Positions 33,086 through 47,430 are shown, counted from the stretch's first letter. The stretch is DNA of 64,000 nt from Fasciola hepatica (GCA_948099385.1 CANUEZ040000002.1:2486001-2550000); one strand, 5' to 3'. Translations and numbers: made by a program. The notes: a model not told the origin generated them from the sequence alone.

Positions 33086-36000
33086 TCGGAATGCAAGGGT
33101 ATTGCTTGTCGTGGAATACCGGCACTTTCCACGTGCCTCCAACTATTACGTGGATTGATTTCTTAAACCTAGCCTAACAAGACCATCACTATTTATGCGA
33201 TCAAATCTAGGGAAAATTCATCTCTAACCTGCACGTATAACCACCACGAACCCAACGAGCAACAATCGGGCATACGAAGGCTCCTGCCTGTCCCGCGTTT
33301 TAATCTGAAAGAATAGAGAATGGTTGAACACGATTTCATCGAATGCCTGAACAACCATTTACCGAGTCAGATTTTTACGTTCTTGCTTTGCAGTTAAACC
33401 CACTTTACTAAGTTCAGACAAGTAACCGAAACAGATTCAGAACAATCATCTGACAGGTCAGGGAAGTTTGAGAATACGTGCGACACGATACGTGTGAAGT
33501 AAAATGAACAGCATTCAGAATAGTATTATTTTGCTCAAACTGAGGGAAGATAACATTTCAAGCTAAAAATTATCTTAAGTAGGTAATGACGCACGGATAA
33601 CGTAAGTGATACTTTTATTCGTGCGCAGATATACACGTAGCCAGTCCGCAGACTGGGACGCAAACAAGTAAAGCAGGCAATTGCCTCAGAATTGCATGCG
33701 TGCGCAAGTGTTAGCCAAGGCTTGGGCCAAGCAAGACCGATCGATACGCAGCGAGATCTGATTAGTCAACACTATTCGGGCTGAAGGGCTAGTGACATGA
33801 ATATCGTGTCTGTGAATGTGTGTGTGCGTGTACGGTTTCTGACGCACGTCCATGCATGTGAGGATATGAATCGACTGCCCTTGGATTATGTGCGTACTTA
33901 AGAGTTTGTGTCTGCTTGTGCACATGACTGAACCGAACACGACAGGACTACCCTGGAAGCGATGGACGGATCTCACGATCTGACGTTCAAACGCGCGCCA
34001 TTACTAATAATAATATTGGGAGTTATCCATAATTGACCATTGGCTGGGAACCTCGAGATTAAAAAATAGGTGAACTTTATTCGTAACATACATCATCGAC
34101 TGATTTTTGTTGGATTTTCACCGGCAGACTACCAAAAACTAAGTGTTTGCACATAAAAACAAAATAGATACCTTGGAAACTGCGCATTACAGTCCTCACC
34201 CGCTCAATCCACTTTTTTCATTTATGTTCCAGTTAGACTAATTAACCACTACCAGCTACCTTCCTAAGTTCTCAGATAAAAAGGCTCTTGATTCTTCTTC
34301 AAACATCAGGCTCATGCTGTCGTAAATAGAATAGTGCTTCCATGTGGTTTGGTAGACTGGTCTGTGCGGCTTGAAGAGGCACACCAACACATCATAATGG
34401 GCACACCTTAGCAACGAATTTCAATTTTTTCAGCAGGCCCGCCAAGATAACTGCGGTACGGTAGTGAAGAACATGAAACATACTGTTAAGCAAAAAGCGA
34501 AATATTACTGTTTAACGTTGAAATGCCTAACCTTACGTAGTTTTTAAGTGTTATGGAGTTTCTCTAAACAGTTTGAGATGTGAGATAACCAAACCAAATC
34601 TGCATTCATGGTGATTCCTAAATATTAGACTGAGCTTTTCTGGCTAGTAGTTCTATGAAAATAGAAGTATGGTGAGGTATGCATACTCACTAGATAAGTA
34701 AGTAGTTAACCGTTGAAAAACAGTTATGGGGCGACAATAAATGCGACTACGTCGGACGGACTGAACGCAATAAAATGAAACAAGACAGAAGGACCACAAA
34801 ATTGTATCCTCCGACCGGAATGTGTCTGCCTTCAAGTGAACGGGACAGCCGTAGTGCAAATAAGCAGTGCTATTATAAATGATTTTAAAGATGTCCCAAT
34901 GAGTGGTTTTTAATAATTGACCTATTTACCCGACACCTATTCTGAACTATAACGATAAGACAAAGCAATCGAGAAGGGATAAATGTGTATTCAAAGAAGA
35001 ACAGAGAAATCATAAATGCACGACAGACTAAAACAAAATGTTTTTGAAATCCTGGGTTTTTGAAGTAGCCTGACAGACAGCCTGATCATCGGCGTACATT
35101 CCCAGGAACGCCGGTGAACAGAGTGGCAGATCGGGTTGAGCGGTCATGTTGGCAGTGACTGTTCGCACATTTCGGTGTTCGCAGCTACCAGCTCTTGACT
35201 GTTTGACCACTTTGGTTGTGTTGTTCTACTTTCAATCATCATTAAGAGTCTTTTGAATATGAAAGCACATTATCGTTATTGTCCTAACGAAACCAGTAGC
35301 AATAGCCATTGCCTTGCCTTGTGAAATCCGTTTTTGGTTTCGGACAGTAAGAATAACAACGTGTTATCTCATCTCTTCCTATACTGAAATGAGATGAGAT
35401 TTCGGTAAGAGTATCGTGGTCACTTATAGGCTGCCGAGCGGATAGTGATAGGTGGTGACTGCATTCCAACCCGGGATCACAAGAACTGAGGCTCGCCTTG
35501 ATGACCGTGTGACCACCGATGATAAACAATGATCGAAATCATCACACAAAAGTCACGATTAACGGTTGCCTAACCTAAATGCCAGCAGCGGTTCTCGCCT
35601 GAGTGAGAATTAGGTATAAGACAATTGTTTTCACAATTTCTACCCAGTGTCTGCCTGAAAGACAAAGTGATCAAATTGGCGAATCACGTCCAATCAGACC
35701 AACGTTCTATAAGTTATTTCATAGGCAGACCAGCAATGGCGAAGTGGTTCATACTTTCGTTATGGTGCAACTTGGTAACAAATCCTAAACTGCTGGAAAA
35801 AGAACTTCCGGTAACGGACTTTCTTCCCCACTGGTCGTACTGCTCTCCAATTATCTTATCTGATTTTTGTAGGCATATTTTAACCTGACTATTCGACTAT
35901 TAAAACGCTTCTCTAAATGCATTGGCATATCCAGATATATACCTGCTGATACTATAACGGAGTATCACTTAAATGCTTATGGCCAGTTTACCTCTAAAGT

Positions 36001-36734
36001 ACATTATCCTCTACAAAGCGAACTTTCAAAAGCTGTGTCTACATCATGTAAGCGCTCATAGTTCAAACATTTTCCTCGCGCTTCTGCATAACACAATTCT
36101 ATTTTATGCCGTATAATGCCCGTCTGTTTGTTGAACCAACGGAAGTCACCTCAGACCTGCGGGACTGTTTATTTGGATGAATAGTATCATAGTTTGTACA
36201 TATTTCCCGATTCCTTATTACTATTGCTGAAAATCTACCCGATCAGGTGCACGGGGCCGCAACTGACCTTGACTTTTAATAAAAAGAGAAATAATGAAGC
36301 ACTTACGCTTTCTCCCTCTGCCTTTCCCTTTTGCATCGCGACCAGTTCGCCCGGCAGCTTCAGCATCCTGTTTCTGTTCGTCTGGATTTCTGAGTAATAC
36401 CGTCTGGAATGCATTTGTCCGATAGAAGGAAGCAGTTTTTCGAAGTGGGGAGGGGGAGGGCAAATTATTTACCTAGGTCTATGAATAAACTCTAAGAATT
36501 TGCAAGATTTTTCCAGCTTTTCTCATAATTTTACCTCGTCTACCTGAATCGCCTTCAAATGTTCATATTTTAATCGGTGATTTCTGAGATTATACGAACC
36601 CCGTTCACGCAGTGCTAGGCGTGTGCATCTGCAACACCAAACCAGTCTTACGATTATTTAGCAGTATATATAACAATGGAATTTGACATGGAGATGACAA
36701 AAGTGAAAGGTTTAAAATGTATATGGTTCAACGT
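33086..36734. other. no recognisable gene
   Basis: I see only short ORFs without motifs. A GT-rich patch lies at 33805-33835. Confidence 0.35.
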
Positions 36735-36905
36735 GCAGTATCAACGCCCAGCTCACCACTGAAAACTACGGAGGAGCTGTACCGACGTTTCGTTCTTGTC
36801 AGGAATCATCGGCATTAAATATCCGCCGAGCCCTAGCTGAGAGTCGAGCTAGGGCTGAACGACTGAGGGTCGAACCTCTAACCAACAAGCTATCCGTACT
36901 GGCCG
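36735..36905 (-). mobile_element. SINE family 2, copy 1
   Basis: The plus strand shares the CAGCTCACCACTGAAAAC segment at about 36750 and a CCGCCGAGCCC segment with 53795-53900. The minus strand has A-box-like TAGCTTGTTGGTTAG directly next to B-box-like GGTTCGACCC (36867-36876), as if the anticodon arm of the tRNA head were deleted. Confidence 0.5.
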
Positions 36906-37499
36906 TCAATTATTTGTTCGGCATAAGCATTACGTAATCGACTGACGGTACATGCACTGATGAGAATTCCTCACAAATCAGACAAGGCAATTGCAGCATT
37001 CCTCCAAGGATTTTTCATGGGTTGCTGACTTTAGCAGTTGAGTGTGGTCAATTTATTTGCAATGTCTCCGGTTTACTTAGCTTCCTATTAAGACGAAGTT
37101 AATCCCTGGAGTCGCTTGCTGTGTGTGGGGCAGGTTGTTACTTTGAAAGTCAGTGACAGATACGTGCCATATCAATGATAAAACGTTGATATACAAGTAA
37201 CCGGTGTTTCTACCCGATTGAAGAAACCCTGCGAAGACAACGAGCCTCAAACACCGATAATCTATGTATGTGTGTGTTCCACTTGTAACGAGCAGCCGCT
37301 TGCTGATTGGCGAATACGGTCCACCGAAAACAATCAAAATGCTGTGTGTGTGCGAGTGTGCATGCGCTGATGCGTTTGCGTGCGATGATACCAATCGTCT
37401 GCCTAATCGTACCCGCACGTACTAACACTTTTCCCAGAAAATGTTTGCCAAAACCCGAATTTGTGTAGCCGCAACCCACCATTCTTTAGCCACAACCCA

Positions 37500-37682
37500 C
37501 AAAGCTGGCTGAACAAATGAACAGGTGTTGCCGGCGTATGCCGCGCAGTTGGTTATGGTAATGGTATCAGATGTTTTATTGCAAATTGATTGAAGAAGGT
37601 TTAAACGATGTGTCCGTTCCTCCGAACCATGTGGCACAGCTCGTATCATTGCTGTATTTTCAGCGAGCCAGTTACTACTGTA
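37500..37682 (-). CDS. exon-like block, copy 1 (unknown protein)
   Basis: The minus strand is open for 61 codons after an acceptor-like TTTTCAG|TAC. It aligns without gaps to the plus-strand block at 42334-42516: about 79% identity over 183 bases and 40 of 61 residues, counted by eye. Conserved parts include I-R-A-V-P-H-G-S, R-T-H-R-L-N and A-Y-A-G, with Cys in L-Q-S-I-C and N-C. Similarity starts exactly at the acceptor in both copies. Past the shared block the frame stays open a further 26 codons here. I do not recognise the protein. It could be an exon of duplicated genes or a piece of an uncharacterised transposon. Confidence 0.4.
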
Positions 37683-37700
37683 CTGAAAATTCAGAACGAA

Positions 37701-40700
37701 GTACAGTAGTGTGAAATCTTACCGGAGCACTGGACGTTGAACGACATACTGGCGACAGATGAACATGCCGATATGTTCAAGTTAGGCCCTTCACCCGGCA
37801 GTAGACTTTGGATGGCTTTACTGCCTGCTTTTGAGCGCCTATTGCTTCGACACTATCACATGTTGTAGATATAACCGCATAGTTAAAGTACCTAGGGGTT
37901 GCAGACAGTCTACACTTTCTGCTTCTTTAGATTTGACTGCCTCTGAGTTTCGTTTCACAAGCAGAATGGTCACCTTTTTAACCAAATACTGATGTCCATC
38001 CGGTAATCAATCAATAAAAGACTATTGGGCTTGGGAAGTCTTTCTCCGTCCTCTCCTTTAAATGTCTCAGCGTGCCTTTTGGGTTTTTGTCCACCACATC
38101 ACATAGATGTCTGATGAATCCTTCGTTTAATTTCGTCTTGCAGGACCCAGGATCCGTACCTGCAATGGCACTGCGTATTTTGATCTTAGTGCCGAGATGT
38201 TTGGCAATGTCCTGCATATCACATTCGATTTTCCCCCGTCGACTCTCCGCGCTGGTGAAACGATAGGACCTTCACTTTGCACCCATAATAACGCTTTCCA
38301 TATTGTCAGATGAATTTGTGTATAGTGACATTTAATGTACAGTATGTTTTTTAAGCAGCGAAAAAAATTCTTGAGACTTCCCTAAGCCCATTTAAACCAC
38401 AATCTTCATCGGACTACTTTCATGCTTGTCAGTAGGCAAGCGAACCAAAAAGCCACTTAGGATCTGGGCCTCGGCCTGACTGCGTAGGTCGTATTTATGC
38501 ATGCTGACCAAAGTCTCGCCAGTAAGAGTTGCGATGAAACCGAAATTATCGATGGATAGATAAGAGTATGTAATCACCTCCTACAAAGTCCACAAGGTTA
38601 TGCAGCAGGTCGTCCATACGGGTTTCCGACAGTCGCATTGTGTGTGGTAACAAGTTAATCTTATGAATACCTATACTTTTTGACTTATCGGACAGCTAAA
38701 AAGTTGGATCCGTCGCATTAGTGACAGAATCATAAGTACGACCCGTATGGTGCATATAAAATTCCCTGAAGGTATGTAAGTCTTACTGCAAAAGACCCCT
38801 GGCGTGAGCCATAATGAGTGTTACCACTCACACAGCAGATCGGATACTGTAACCTCTCTAACGCCATAATTTTCTTTCGAATACTCATCGGAAACCGTGT
38901 AGTGTCATGATGTTTTCAATGCTAAGCTGATGGATTCAGCTTTATCAAGATGTCAAACAGAGATGAATGATGATTACTTTCGTTCGCTCTGGTGGAATAC
39001 AACGTAACTGAAATTATTGTATGCACAATTATTTGCGCGTAAATAGTAGCAATGATCATAATGCGCGTTATCTCTTTATTAGCACTAGGACGCCAAGAGA
39101 GTTCAAGAAGACACCGGCTCGTAGTAAAAATTGAATAACTTGATTTTCATAGTTCCGTGGCTTTTCCTGACGACAGGTTTCACGCGTTGCCTCAAATGTT
39201 CGCTGAAGTGGCGTTTCATAGTTGCATTCCATTCCCCAAATAACTTTGGTATATCTGAAAAGATCTTACTATCGGCTTTCGAATTTGGTCCAAATAGTTT
39301 CTGTGGGGTATATTTTTCTGTCGACATTTTTTCCTTGATCTTTCCAGTATGGCAAAGTAGCATATCAGGGAAGTTGGAGAATCTTGAACATGTCCTTTTT
39401 TTGGAGTTCGTTATTCCTTTATCATTTTTGTCGGTCATCTAGTGAACGATTTTGATCTTCGAATGATATGCAGGTTGTCACCGTGTTCGAACACATGACC
39501 CAGCAATCTGTATTTTAATTGTGATTTATCAAAAACTGGGATGATTTGAAGGCAAAGAAGTTTCTTACTGGAGTTAGTGGGATTGATTGAAACACCTGTT
39601 GTCAATGTCTGGCGATCAAAAAGATCACAGAACAGACAGTTCTTGAGTGAAAGCCGGGTAACTGAATAAGCGCATCTCTGTGCCTGCACACGTGGGCATA
39701 AGCTAAGAGCAAAAATAAAATGCAGTGGAGCTGGTTACGGATCATAATTGACGGACGCGTAAGCCACGCAGAGATGCGTATATCCAGGTTGAGCTGTATT
39801 CCCGTTGTTGAACGCACCATTTCCACGTCACACATGCACACCACATCCGTTCAGACGCGTAATATTTAGGCTACGTTCAGGATAGGAGGCCTCAGTCCAT
39901 GTAGGTCATGTAAACAGATGTACCGCCGTTCCTAGATTGTGCACAAGCGTGCACGTACACAGGTACGCTTCATCAGTCACCGAGCTTTCAACCAAGGCTT
40001 GTCTGTCTCGTGGTACTTTAACTACCATGGTTTGAACAATAGGTCGATTGCATTTCAATATGGGATGGAGCTAAGCCCTTTTGTCCGTAGTTTGTCTCAG
40101 TCACCCACGCTCTCATACGTCTCACGTGACATGTTTGCGACGTGTGTGGTGTGCAACTACCATGAGGATACAGAGTAGGTTTTGTAAAATACGTTGAGAA
40201 ACAAAGGGAAATGTGAATGTAGGTTTAACACAGAATTACCTGAAAATACCTGACAGAAGGATGAAAATAATCGGTAGAGAACGAGATTGTTTTCGGTGCT
40301 TCCCAACTGGCTTAATATAACTCGTTTTATAGGCATTTAAATTCTGATTAGCGAAGAAAGAACAAGAAACTTGATAATCACGGTGACAACAAATGATATT
40401 TTCATGTCCACACAGTTACAGTACTATCGGTAGTTTGAGAGATAGTGTGTCCATAACTGCCACTCAAAATTGCCTGAGCTATCAAATTTTAAAGATAAGT
40501 CAGCACAATTCGCGTACACAGTTGACAGCATGAGGATATCAATGCTTTACGTCACTGTAAGGTGTTTCGGAGATTGAACGCTGTGTAATTGCATGTTGCG
40601 CGGACTATACTTATCATTCAGGAAGGCTGAGTGAAATAGGGTAGAGATGCATTCAGCAATGGGGTGGCCCTGAACCTCGCTTATGTGTCCTGGAAAGCGG

Positions 40701-42333
40701 AATAGGAGTCTTTCTGAATGTATGAACCAATTACCAGATTTCAGCGAAATTGTGAGGAAGGGCGCAAATTTATCATCAGGAAAAGTCATGAAATTCCAAC
40801 GAACTGCTGCGAAAACCGAGTTACTCATTTTTTACAACCAGCCAGTGTCGCCTTGGTCTCTTTCGGCATTCCCGTGCTAATTAAGAAGCAACAAGAAACA
40901 TGTCAAAAATTACACCGAACGCACAAATGATCATGTACACAATAACTGCATTTCTTGTGCATCCTATCAGAACAAACTTCATTGTTTTCCAAAGTGGTCA
41001 CTCTATGGAAGTTGAAACGTAGAACCACCGCGTGTGCAGTGATTATCATCCACCCATATCTGTTAACCTGCTGAAGCCTTTGAAATTAAATTATTGCAGT
41101 CAAACAAAATGCACACATTTAACCCGTAGTCGGATTGGCGGAGTTGATCTGGCTGATAAATAAAAGACCAGTCTAAGCGGAACACCAGCTGTGTCCAGTT
41201 ATCGGTGATCGAACATAAGTATGTATGTAAGAACGAACGCGTATTTAAGTACGCCGTACGATAAGCGGTAGTTTGGTCTGCAACGGCGTGTTGTATTGCA
41301 GTGGATCAACTGATCTCTGGTTGGGTGTCAGATACCACTTGTTGCTAAATTATACAGCAAGTTTTTTTGCTGACATAACTGAATCCAACAGTTTATTACT
41401 CAACACGTAATGATACATTTACGGTTCTCGATGAGTGATAGAAAAAACATTATGGCCTGTTTGAGTATTAATCCACATTATGGTTCACGCCAGGGATGTT
41501 TTGCAATTAGACATACATGCCTACAAGGTATTTTATATGTTCCATATGGATCGTACTTCTCATTCTTTTGCAAGCTGTACAGATTCAAGCCTTAATTATC
41601 TGGTAAATTCAGACAGAATCGGTATTGATAACATCAATTTGTTACCACATGCTATGTGACTGTCGGAAATTAATCTAAACCATTAGCTTCATAACACCTA
41701 AACTAAACCATTACCCTGCAGAGCACCGAGGAATCGACTACATGCTGATATTGACCCGTTGATAATCTTGGTTGAACGGCAGCTTTTAAAGACAAGAATT
41801 TTTTCAGCGTGCAAAATATACGATCTAAGCAATCAGGCTGGCCTCTCTGAGCCCAAGAGGATTTTCCGATAATTTGCCTATTGAAAGGCATAAAAGTAGT
41901 CCGGTGCAGAATGCAGTTCAGACGGATTGGGTCACATCTCCAAAAATTTTATCACGACCTAAGAAACACTCTGTACAATGAATATTACCGCACACAGTCG
42001 CCGTGTGTTTATATCACCCGACTGCATTCGAACGACAACGCGTCACCCAATGCAATGGTAAAATGTCACAAACAAGCAGTCCCGTCAGTGGAAATCCATA
42101 TTGTAATAAACGATACCTTGTTTTGTACCCACAATTGCCGACAAAAATCAATACTCGGTATAATGAAGAAATAAAGGATTGGTTCTTAGTCCTACTAGAT
42201 AGGTGGTTACATGAACAGTCCGAGTATAATACAGACAGTTGACGTAAGAACCCCTCTCACTGTCATCAGTTTATTTGTGTTGTAACACGTGAAACCATGA
42301 CTACCGCTACTTTAATCCATTTTGGTTTTTCAG
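37701..42333. other. no recognisable gene
   Basis: Several ORFs of 60-110 residues occur on both strands (for example minus 38011-38217, 39103-39438 and 40547-40828), but none has a motif I can assign. Confidence 0.3.
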
Positions 42334-42534
42334 TACAGCAGGAACTGGTGCACTGAAAATGCCACAGTCATTCGGGCTGTGCCACATGGTTCGTCGATAC
42401 GGACACATCGTTTAAACGTTCTCCAATCAATTTGCAGTGAAGCATTTGATACCGTTACCACAGTCAACTGCACAGCATATGCCGGTCACACTTTCTCATT
42501 TTTTAAACCAGCTTTGAAAGACCAACCTTTGTGA
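42334..42534 (+). CDS. exon-like block, copy 2 (unknown protein), ends at a stop
   Basis: After acceptor-like GGTTTTTCAG|TAC the frame is open for 61 codons matching copy 1 at 37500-37682. It then runs five more codons to TGA at 42532-42534. There are no internal stops or indels relative to copy 1, and 21 of 61 residues differ. If real, this is a terminal coding exon. An upstream exon was not found. Confidence 0.4.
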   Translation, partial: YSRNWCTENATVIRAVPHGSSIRTHRLNVLQSICSEAFDTVTTVNCTAYAGHTFSFFKPALKDQPL

Positions 42535-43854
42535 AAAGAAAATCAATAGTTCTGATATTTCCTGACGTCATAATATTCCGATACTTTTGATCCTACTGGC
42601 ATGCTGTAGCACGGCTATGGGTTTTGTATTAATGGTAAAGGACTGTGGACCGTGGCTAAGTAACTGTGAGTCTTGGGTAAACAGCTTCGGGTTTTGGGTA
42701 AAGCTTACTGGGAAAGAGGTCTAGTACCCGCCACGGAGTACAGGGTTTCCCCTGAATGTGCATCCACCCGTGGAGGTTTGAATTTGTATATGGGCTACTG
42801 TAAACAACAGCAGTAGGTAGATTTTAACTTGGGACCACGTGCCTTTGTCAGTAGATTGGCCCAATTAACCGACGAATCAACTTTGAAAGAATTACCGTGT
42901 GATTCTAAAAATGGACTTACAGTCCATGCCAACTGCATGCGATTGAAATGGGGTTACACCTGCTAAAAGATACCCTATTGAAAAGAGGAACGACGACCCC
43001 GGAATGTGCTAATTATAGCTTCAATGGAGCCCTATTCAATCGCTGAGTGATCGCCTAAAGCTGCTGACTTTATCCTGCCGACCGATTGGTGGTATGTCAA
43101 CCAATGTGGATTTGCTTATTGTGAATAAATTAGTCAAATTAGTCAAGTTCACAGCTTCAAGCTGTGGACACATGAAACAATCCCCGTTTATGAAGTATTT
43201 GCTCAATGGCAGTTCGTCCAGTAGCAAACGATCTATCGGCAACCTGCGTTGCCGTTTAATTTTGGATATTCATATTGGTCTTCTAAATGACAGCAGTTTC
43301 AATGAACCTAATTACCTTGTAGCAAGCTCCAACGGTTCAACGGTAGTGACATTTCTGAAACTATTTCTCATCAGAAACATAACTCATAGATCAAAACAAT
43401 CACCAGTGTGACAAACTAGGTAGAGAACTACAAATGACGGCATCACGTCTATGACTAAGGCATGCAAATACAAGAGCGCTGACATTCATGAAACCTAGTC
43501 ATATCGTTCCGTACAAAGTATACTGGGCAAGTTTATCCAAGGGTCTGCGGAACACATTTCACAATCACTGTAACCTGTTTGGATTGATCTTCACCTGCTC
43601 CAACTTTCTGCGATCAACCGACAATGTGTTCCCGCCATAGTCGAGAAATTGTGGGAACACATCTATATCGCAACTCTTACACTGACGGCCATAAATATGA
43701 GAGCAGTACAAATGATGAAAGCTTCAAATAAAATGTAGACTAGTTTGAAAATTGTCATCTGAGGTTGATTCCGGAGGCAAAACATAGGACGGGAAACGAT
43801 TTTCGTAAACTATGGTACATGACATTACAAGCAGAAAACGTGAATGTCACCAAC

Positions 43855-44165
43855 CTCTTTGTTTAGAATAAAAATCACAAAGCCATTTGATTCTTGAGAT
43901 GGTTGAACACAGATTGTTTTGTTTTCCGTAATAATGCTGGGTTTTCCGGCCTCATAAGCTTCCCGTTCTTCCTGCAGTCCTGGGAATACGGGAACTTGTA
44001 AATTGAATGCCATCCCCGTGGAAGCGCCACGACTACTAGCAGCCAATGCTTCGGCCTCTTTTAGAAGAGTTCGATTGGTCATCTCAACTACACGGGACAC
44101 CAGAACTTCTGTCTCTTCCGGATCCACTGTACGACAAAGAAGGGTGACCGTACGGATCCCGGAAA
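43855..44165 (-). CDS. possible internal exon, unknown protein
   Basis: On the minus strand, an acceptor after a pyrimidine-rich run (CTTCTGCC...GCTTCAG|TT, AG at 44167-44166) opens a 311-base exon. It ends at donor AAAGAG|GTTGGT. It begins two bases before a codon boundary and ends on one. The frame reads V-T-L-L-C-R-T-V-D-P-E-E-T-E-V-L-V, T-N-R-T-L-L-K-E-A-E-A-L-A and N-K-T-I-C-V-Q-P-S-Q-E-S. It has balanced composition, two cysteines and two N-glycosylation-type sequons. I do not recognise the family. The start phase fits the exon at 58289-58456, so it could be a distant part of that gene. Confidence 0.4.
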
Positions 44166-44239
44166 CTGAAGCATTTCGGAAAGGCAGAAGAATCACACAA
44201 CTTTTAAGGAAGCTCCAAGTTTTCTAATGTTGGACATAA

Positions 44240-46050
44240 AATTCCACAGCTGCGTGATTTAAACTTGTTTTTGTACGGAGAAGATCGTTTATGACACGAT
44301 TTATGATTAAATTATATTCAGTTTATCCTGTGACCTCAGTGGTTAGTGATATTCTTCTACGTGACTTCATCTCACCGGTACTGCACAGAAGCCGATGTGC
44401 AATCAACAAATATGAATTGTTTATGAACGGGTTCTTCGTGCAAAATCCACGCGCTCAACTGATCATCAAAAATCTTATAAGAGTGGCCGTACAATTGGGT
44501 GATTTGACGCACTACGAGTTCTCCGAAAAGCGAAATTTGCTGGCTCTCACCTTGGACTGGTGCTTTGGAATACTATTCACAGTTTGCTTCGTGTTCGCAC
44601 AAACAACTATGGTGCCTTTCCGTCTCTGTCCTTGAATGTCAACAATTTCCCATCCACACAATGATCGATTTTCGTAAAATTATTCTAAGCCCGTTGAGTC
44701 TATGTCAGATTGATACAGCTATCCAATACAGAATCAGTCATCCGCATTACATGGCCCACATCTGTCGTATTTGGTAGTAAAGAACGCAGTACCTAGGAAA
44801 TCCGTTTAAAAATGCACTAGTAAGCAAGCCGTGAAACCTGCACAACCAGTCGGTGCGGACAAGCAAGGCAGTCCAGTGTATAGTGAACTGTGATAAAAAT
44901 GGTGTAGTCAGATGCAAGGTCCTCGCATGTGAGTAATCATGGTAAGTAACAGAGCTAGACTAATAGGCAATCAGTGAATCAGATATAGGTCGTTCTGTTA
45001 GCGATATAAACGCGAAAAAGTTGCATAGCAAGATCAAGTACCAGAAATCAAATCAGCAAAGATTTCCCGGTATCATTTAAAAGCAATGCTCGGTCTCATT
45101 CGCATAGTCAATCCAAGCCTTATTTTTCTGTCTCACTTAGAACCTTCTCGATAGGCTTAACGACAGAGGACATATAGCCTAATAGTGTTGATTTAAAAGG
45201 CATCATTGAGAGCCACAAGTGACGCAGTTTCATGAAAGCTGGTCTGGCCTTGGCTATTCGTGACGTGGCCTCTTCCACAACACCATCTCCCGCTGTGATG
45301 TAGCTCTCAAGGTAATTAAATATACTGACTGATTCTGACCGATCACCTCAAAAGGCGAGTGCAGTCAAAGGATTCCGTCAGTCTTGTAAAAGCTTTCACG
45401 GTGGGACACACAAGATCCGTCCAACCAGTGACTATAGGCAAGAAGATATGATTACATGTTATAACGAGTGACGTCCTTGAGTTCGCACAACTTATTCATT
45501 GATTCAGTGCTGTTGTTTTTAGTTCTCACCCTACTCTGTCACGCTGGTGATTATTTCAGTTTCCGAATTAGTCTTCTGATGTGAAGCAGTGGTCAGCTTC
45601 GTCGCAGTCAGTGAACGGTTAATGATTGTTGTTGAGACGAATGTGACTATAAACGATTGAATCGCGAACAGGTTGGTGATGAACACTGTGCTCTTAGATG
45701 ATATCACCGATCGAATACCACTCAAATTCCGATTTGACTTGATTTTTCGATGCAAGTTGTTGTAAAATTGACTAATATGATCAATTTATTGATAGTATAC
45801 GAGTCCAAAGGATGTACCAATAATCGGTCCGCCAGCTTACGCCAGTAACTGTATGCAATTATCTTGCGGCGAAATAGAGCATTTCTGAAGTCATAATTAG
45901 CGAATCCCGGCATCGTTTGTCGTCATCTCAAGCGGACAATAAAACGAGTTTTTTTTTCACCTGATACCAGAAAAGTAAAAATCTGATTATTACCATGACT
46001 TCCACTGGTCCGCACAGAAACAGAAACTTCCAGAGGGGCATACTGTACTC
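44240..46050. other. no recognisable gene
   Basis: A plus ORF at 44291-44635 (114 residues) is open and includes a hydrophobic stretch near its end, but it shows no splice signals or motif I can rely on. The rest appears unique and uninformative. Confidence 0.3.
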
Positions 46051-46999
46051 AGATGGGCACAGTATGTAACGTATCTGGACACCTCAATCGCCATCGGTCC
46101 AAAACGAGTTGCATTGCTTATACATTGTCATCCAGCAACGAACATCTTTGGGGTGCTCTAGTTGAAAAGTCTGCCCCCTGGGAGAAGTTGAACTCTACCG
46201 TTTGTTGGACCAAACAATGATTTTGTTATTAAATCCTCCACGGCAGATCGGAAGCTTTTCATACTCCATTATGAGCAGCAGACCGCGGTGAGAGTCAAAC
46301 AAATGCCATCAACAAACCTGAAGTAAGACTGTGCAACTTTTTGAGGGCCGACATACTTTTCAGCAAACAGTACTACAGCGGAATTCTATCCACGAATTAG
46401 AACGTTGAGCCAATGTCCGGAAACACGATTGTCGGCGGTCCCTGGAAGGTATGGGAGTGATAAAGCAATTGTTCAAGGGTGAAGATTTGATTGATACACC
46501 CACGACCGGTGCGAAAACCAGCCTGCTCTTCACGTGTTCGGCAAAACCTGCGAAGTACGACAGACGCCGGCAGCTTCCATGTTAATAGGATCCCCTATGG
46601 TTGGTTCAGTCATTACACGAGACCCTCTTGAAGATGTGGACAACAGTTGGTTCTCCGATAAGGAAGGGATCTGCTGTGAATTCCAGACATTGTAGAACAC
46701 TTCGTGAACTTCCTTAAAAGCTTAACTACACTACCATTAAACAGGGATGTAGGAAAACAACTGGAACCTCAGGCGTTATGATACCGTAATGCACGGATTC
46801 CCTCTGTTGTTTGAGATCTGTGGAGAAGCAAGTTGTGGGAGAAGCCGAAGAGAAGGCCTAGCTAAACTGCGTTTTGAAGTGTTCCATCCAGCGTTCGAGT
46901 CTCTGCTGATTGTGAATATACGCACCATCGACTTGGCAGGTCGCTCGACCTATGCCTTACTGTTTCCTTTTTGGCACACGACCTGGAATCAGGCAAGTG

Positions 47000-47001
<2 letters not shown>

Positions 47002-47047
<46 letters not shown>
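47002..47047. repeat. (TA)n microsatellite
   Basis: Forty-six bases of alternating A/T at the edge of the recognisable LINE RT region. Confidence 0.95.
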
Positions 47048-47050
<3 letters not shown>

Positions 47051-47424
47051 TAGGACCTAATTTGAACCTTCTAGAGTGTGGATGATTACTCTTTATTGAA
47101 GACTCCGTAAATGAATCACAACTGTGATTTCTGTTTGTTATCCGTGTCTAGGTCACTGCTAACCCAAAGAAACTGCATATGCAAGCGCTCCTATTGATAG
47201 TGGGTAGTATGTAAACATGTGGGTAAAATTTCCTTGGGAGAGTATCTATTCACACTCCAGACGATTCAGATTAGATCCTAGCGACGATATAACAACGGAA
47301 TATATAAGTATGGAGATGAGTGGACAGAGAAGTACCGGGTACGCATACCTGATGAGCGGCAACAACCGAAAAACCGGTCGTGTGCTTCCGAGGAAATTTC
47401 GTCCACGCATTCACATACTACTTT

Positions 47425-47430
<6 letters not shown>

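Noticed and set aside
33640..33990. GT/AC-rich stretches at 1.3, 13.3, 22.3, 27.2, 33.8, 37.3 and 39.8 kb as one dispersed repeat family
   Set aside because: They share composition (TGTGTG, CACGCACAC) but I could not align a common core by eye, so a family claim is not supported.
44291..44635. 114-residue plus ORF as a membrane protein exon
   Set aside because: There is one hydrophobic segment, but no acceptor or donor of quality, and a better exon candidate lies on the opposite strand next to it.
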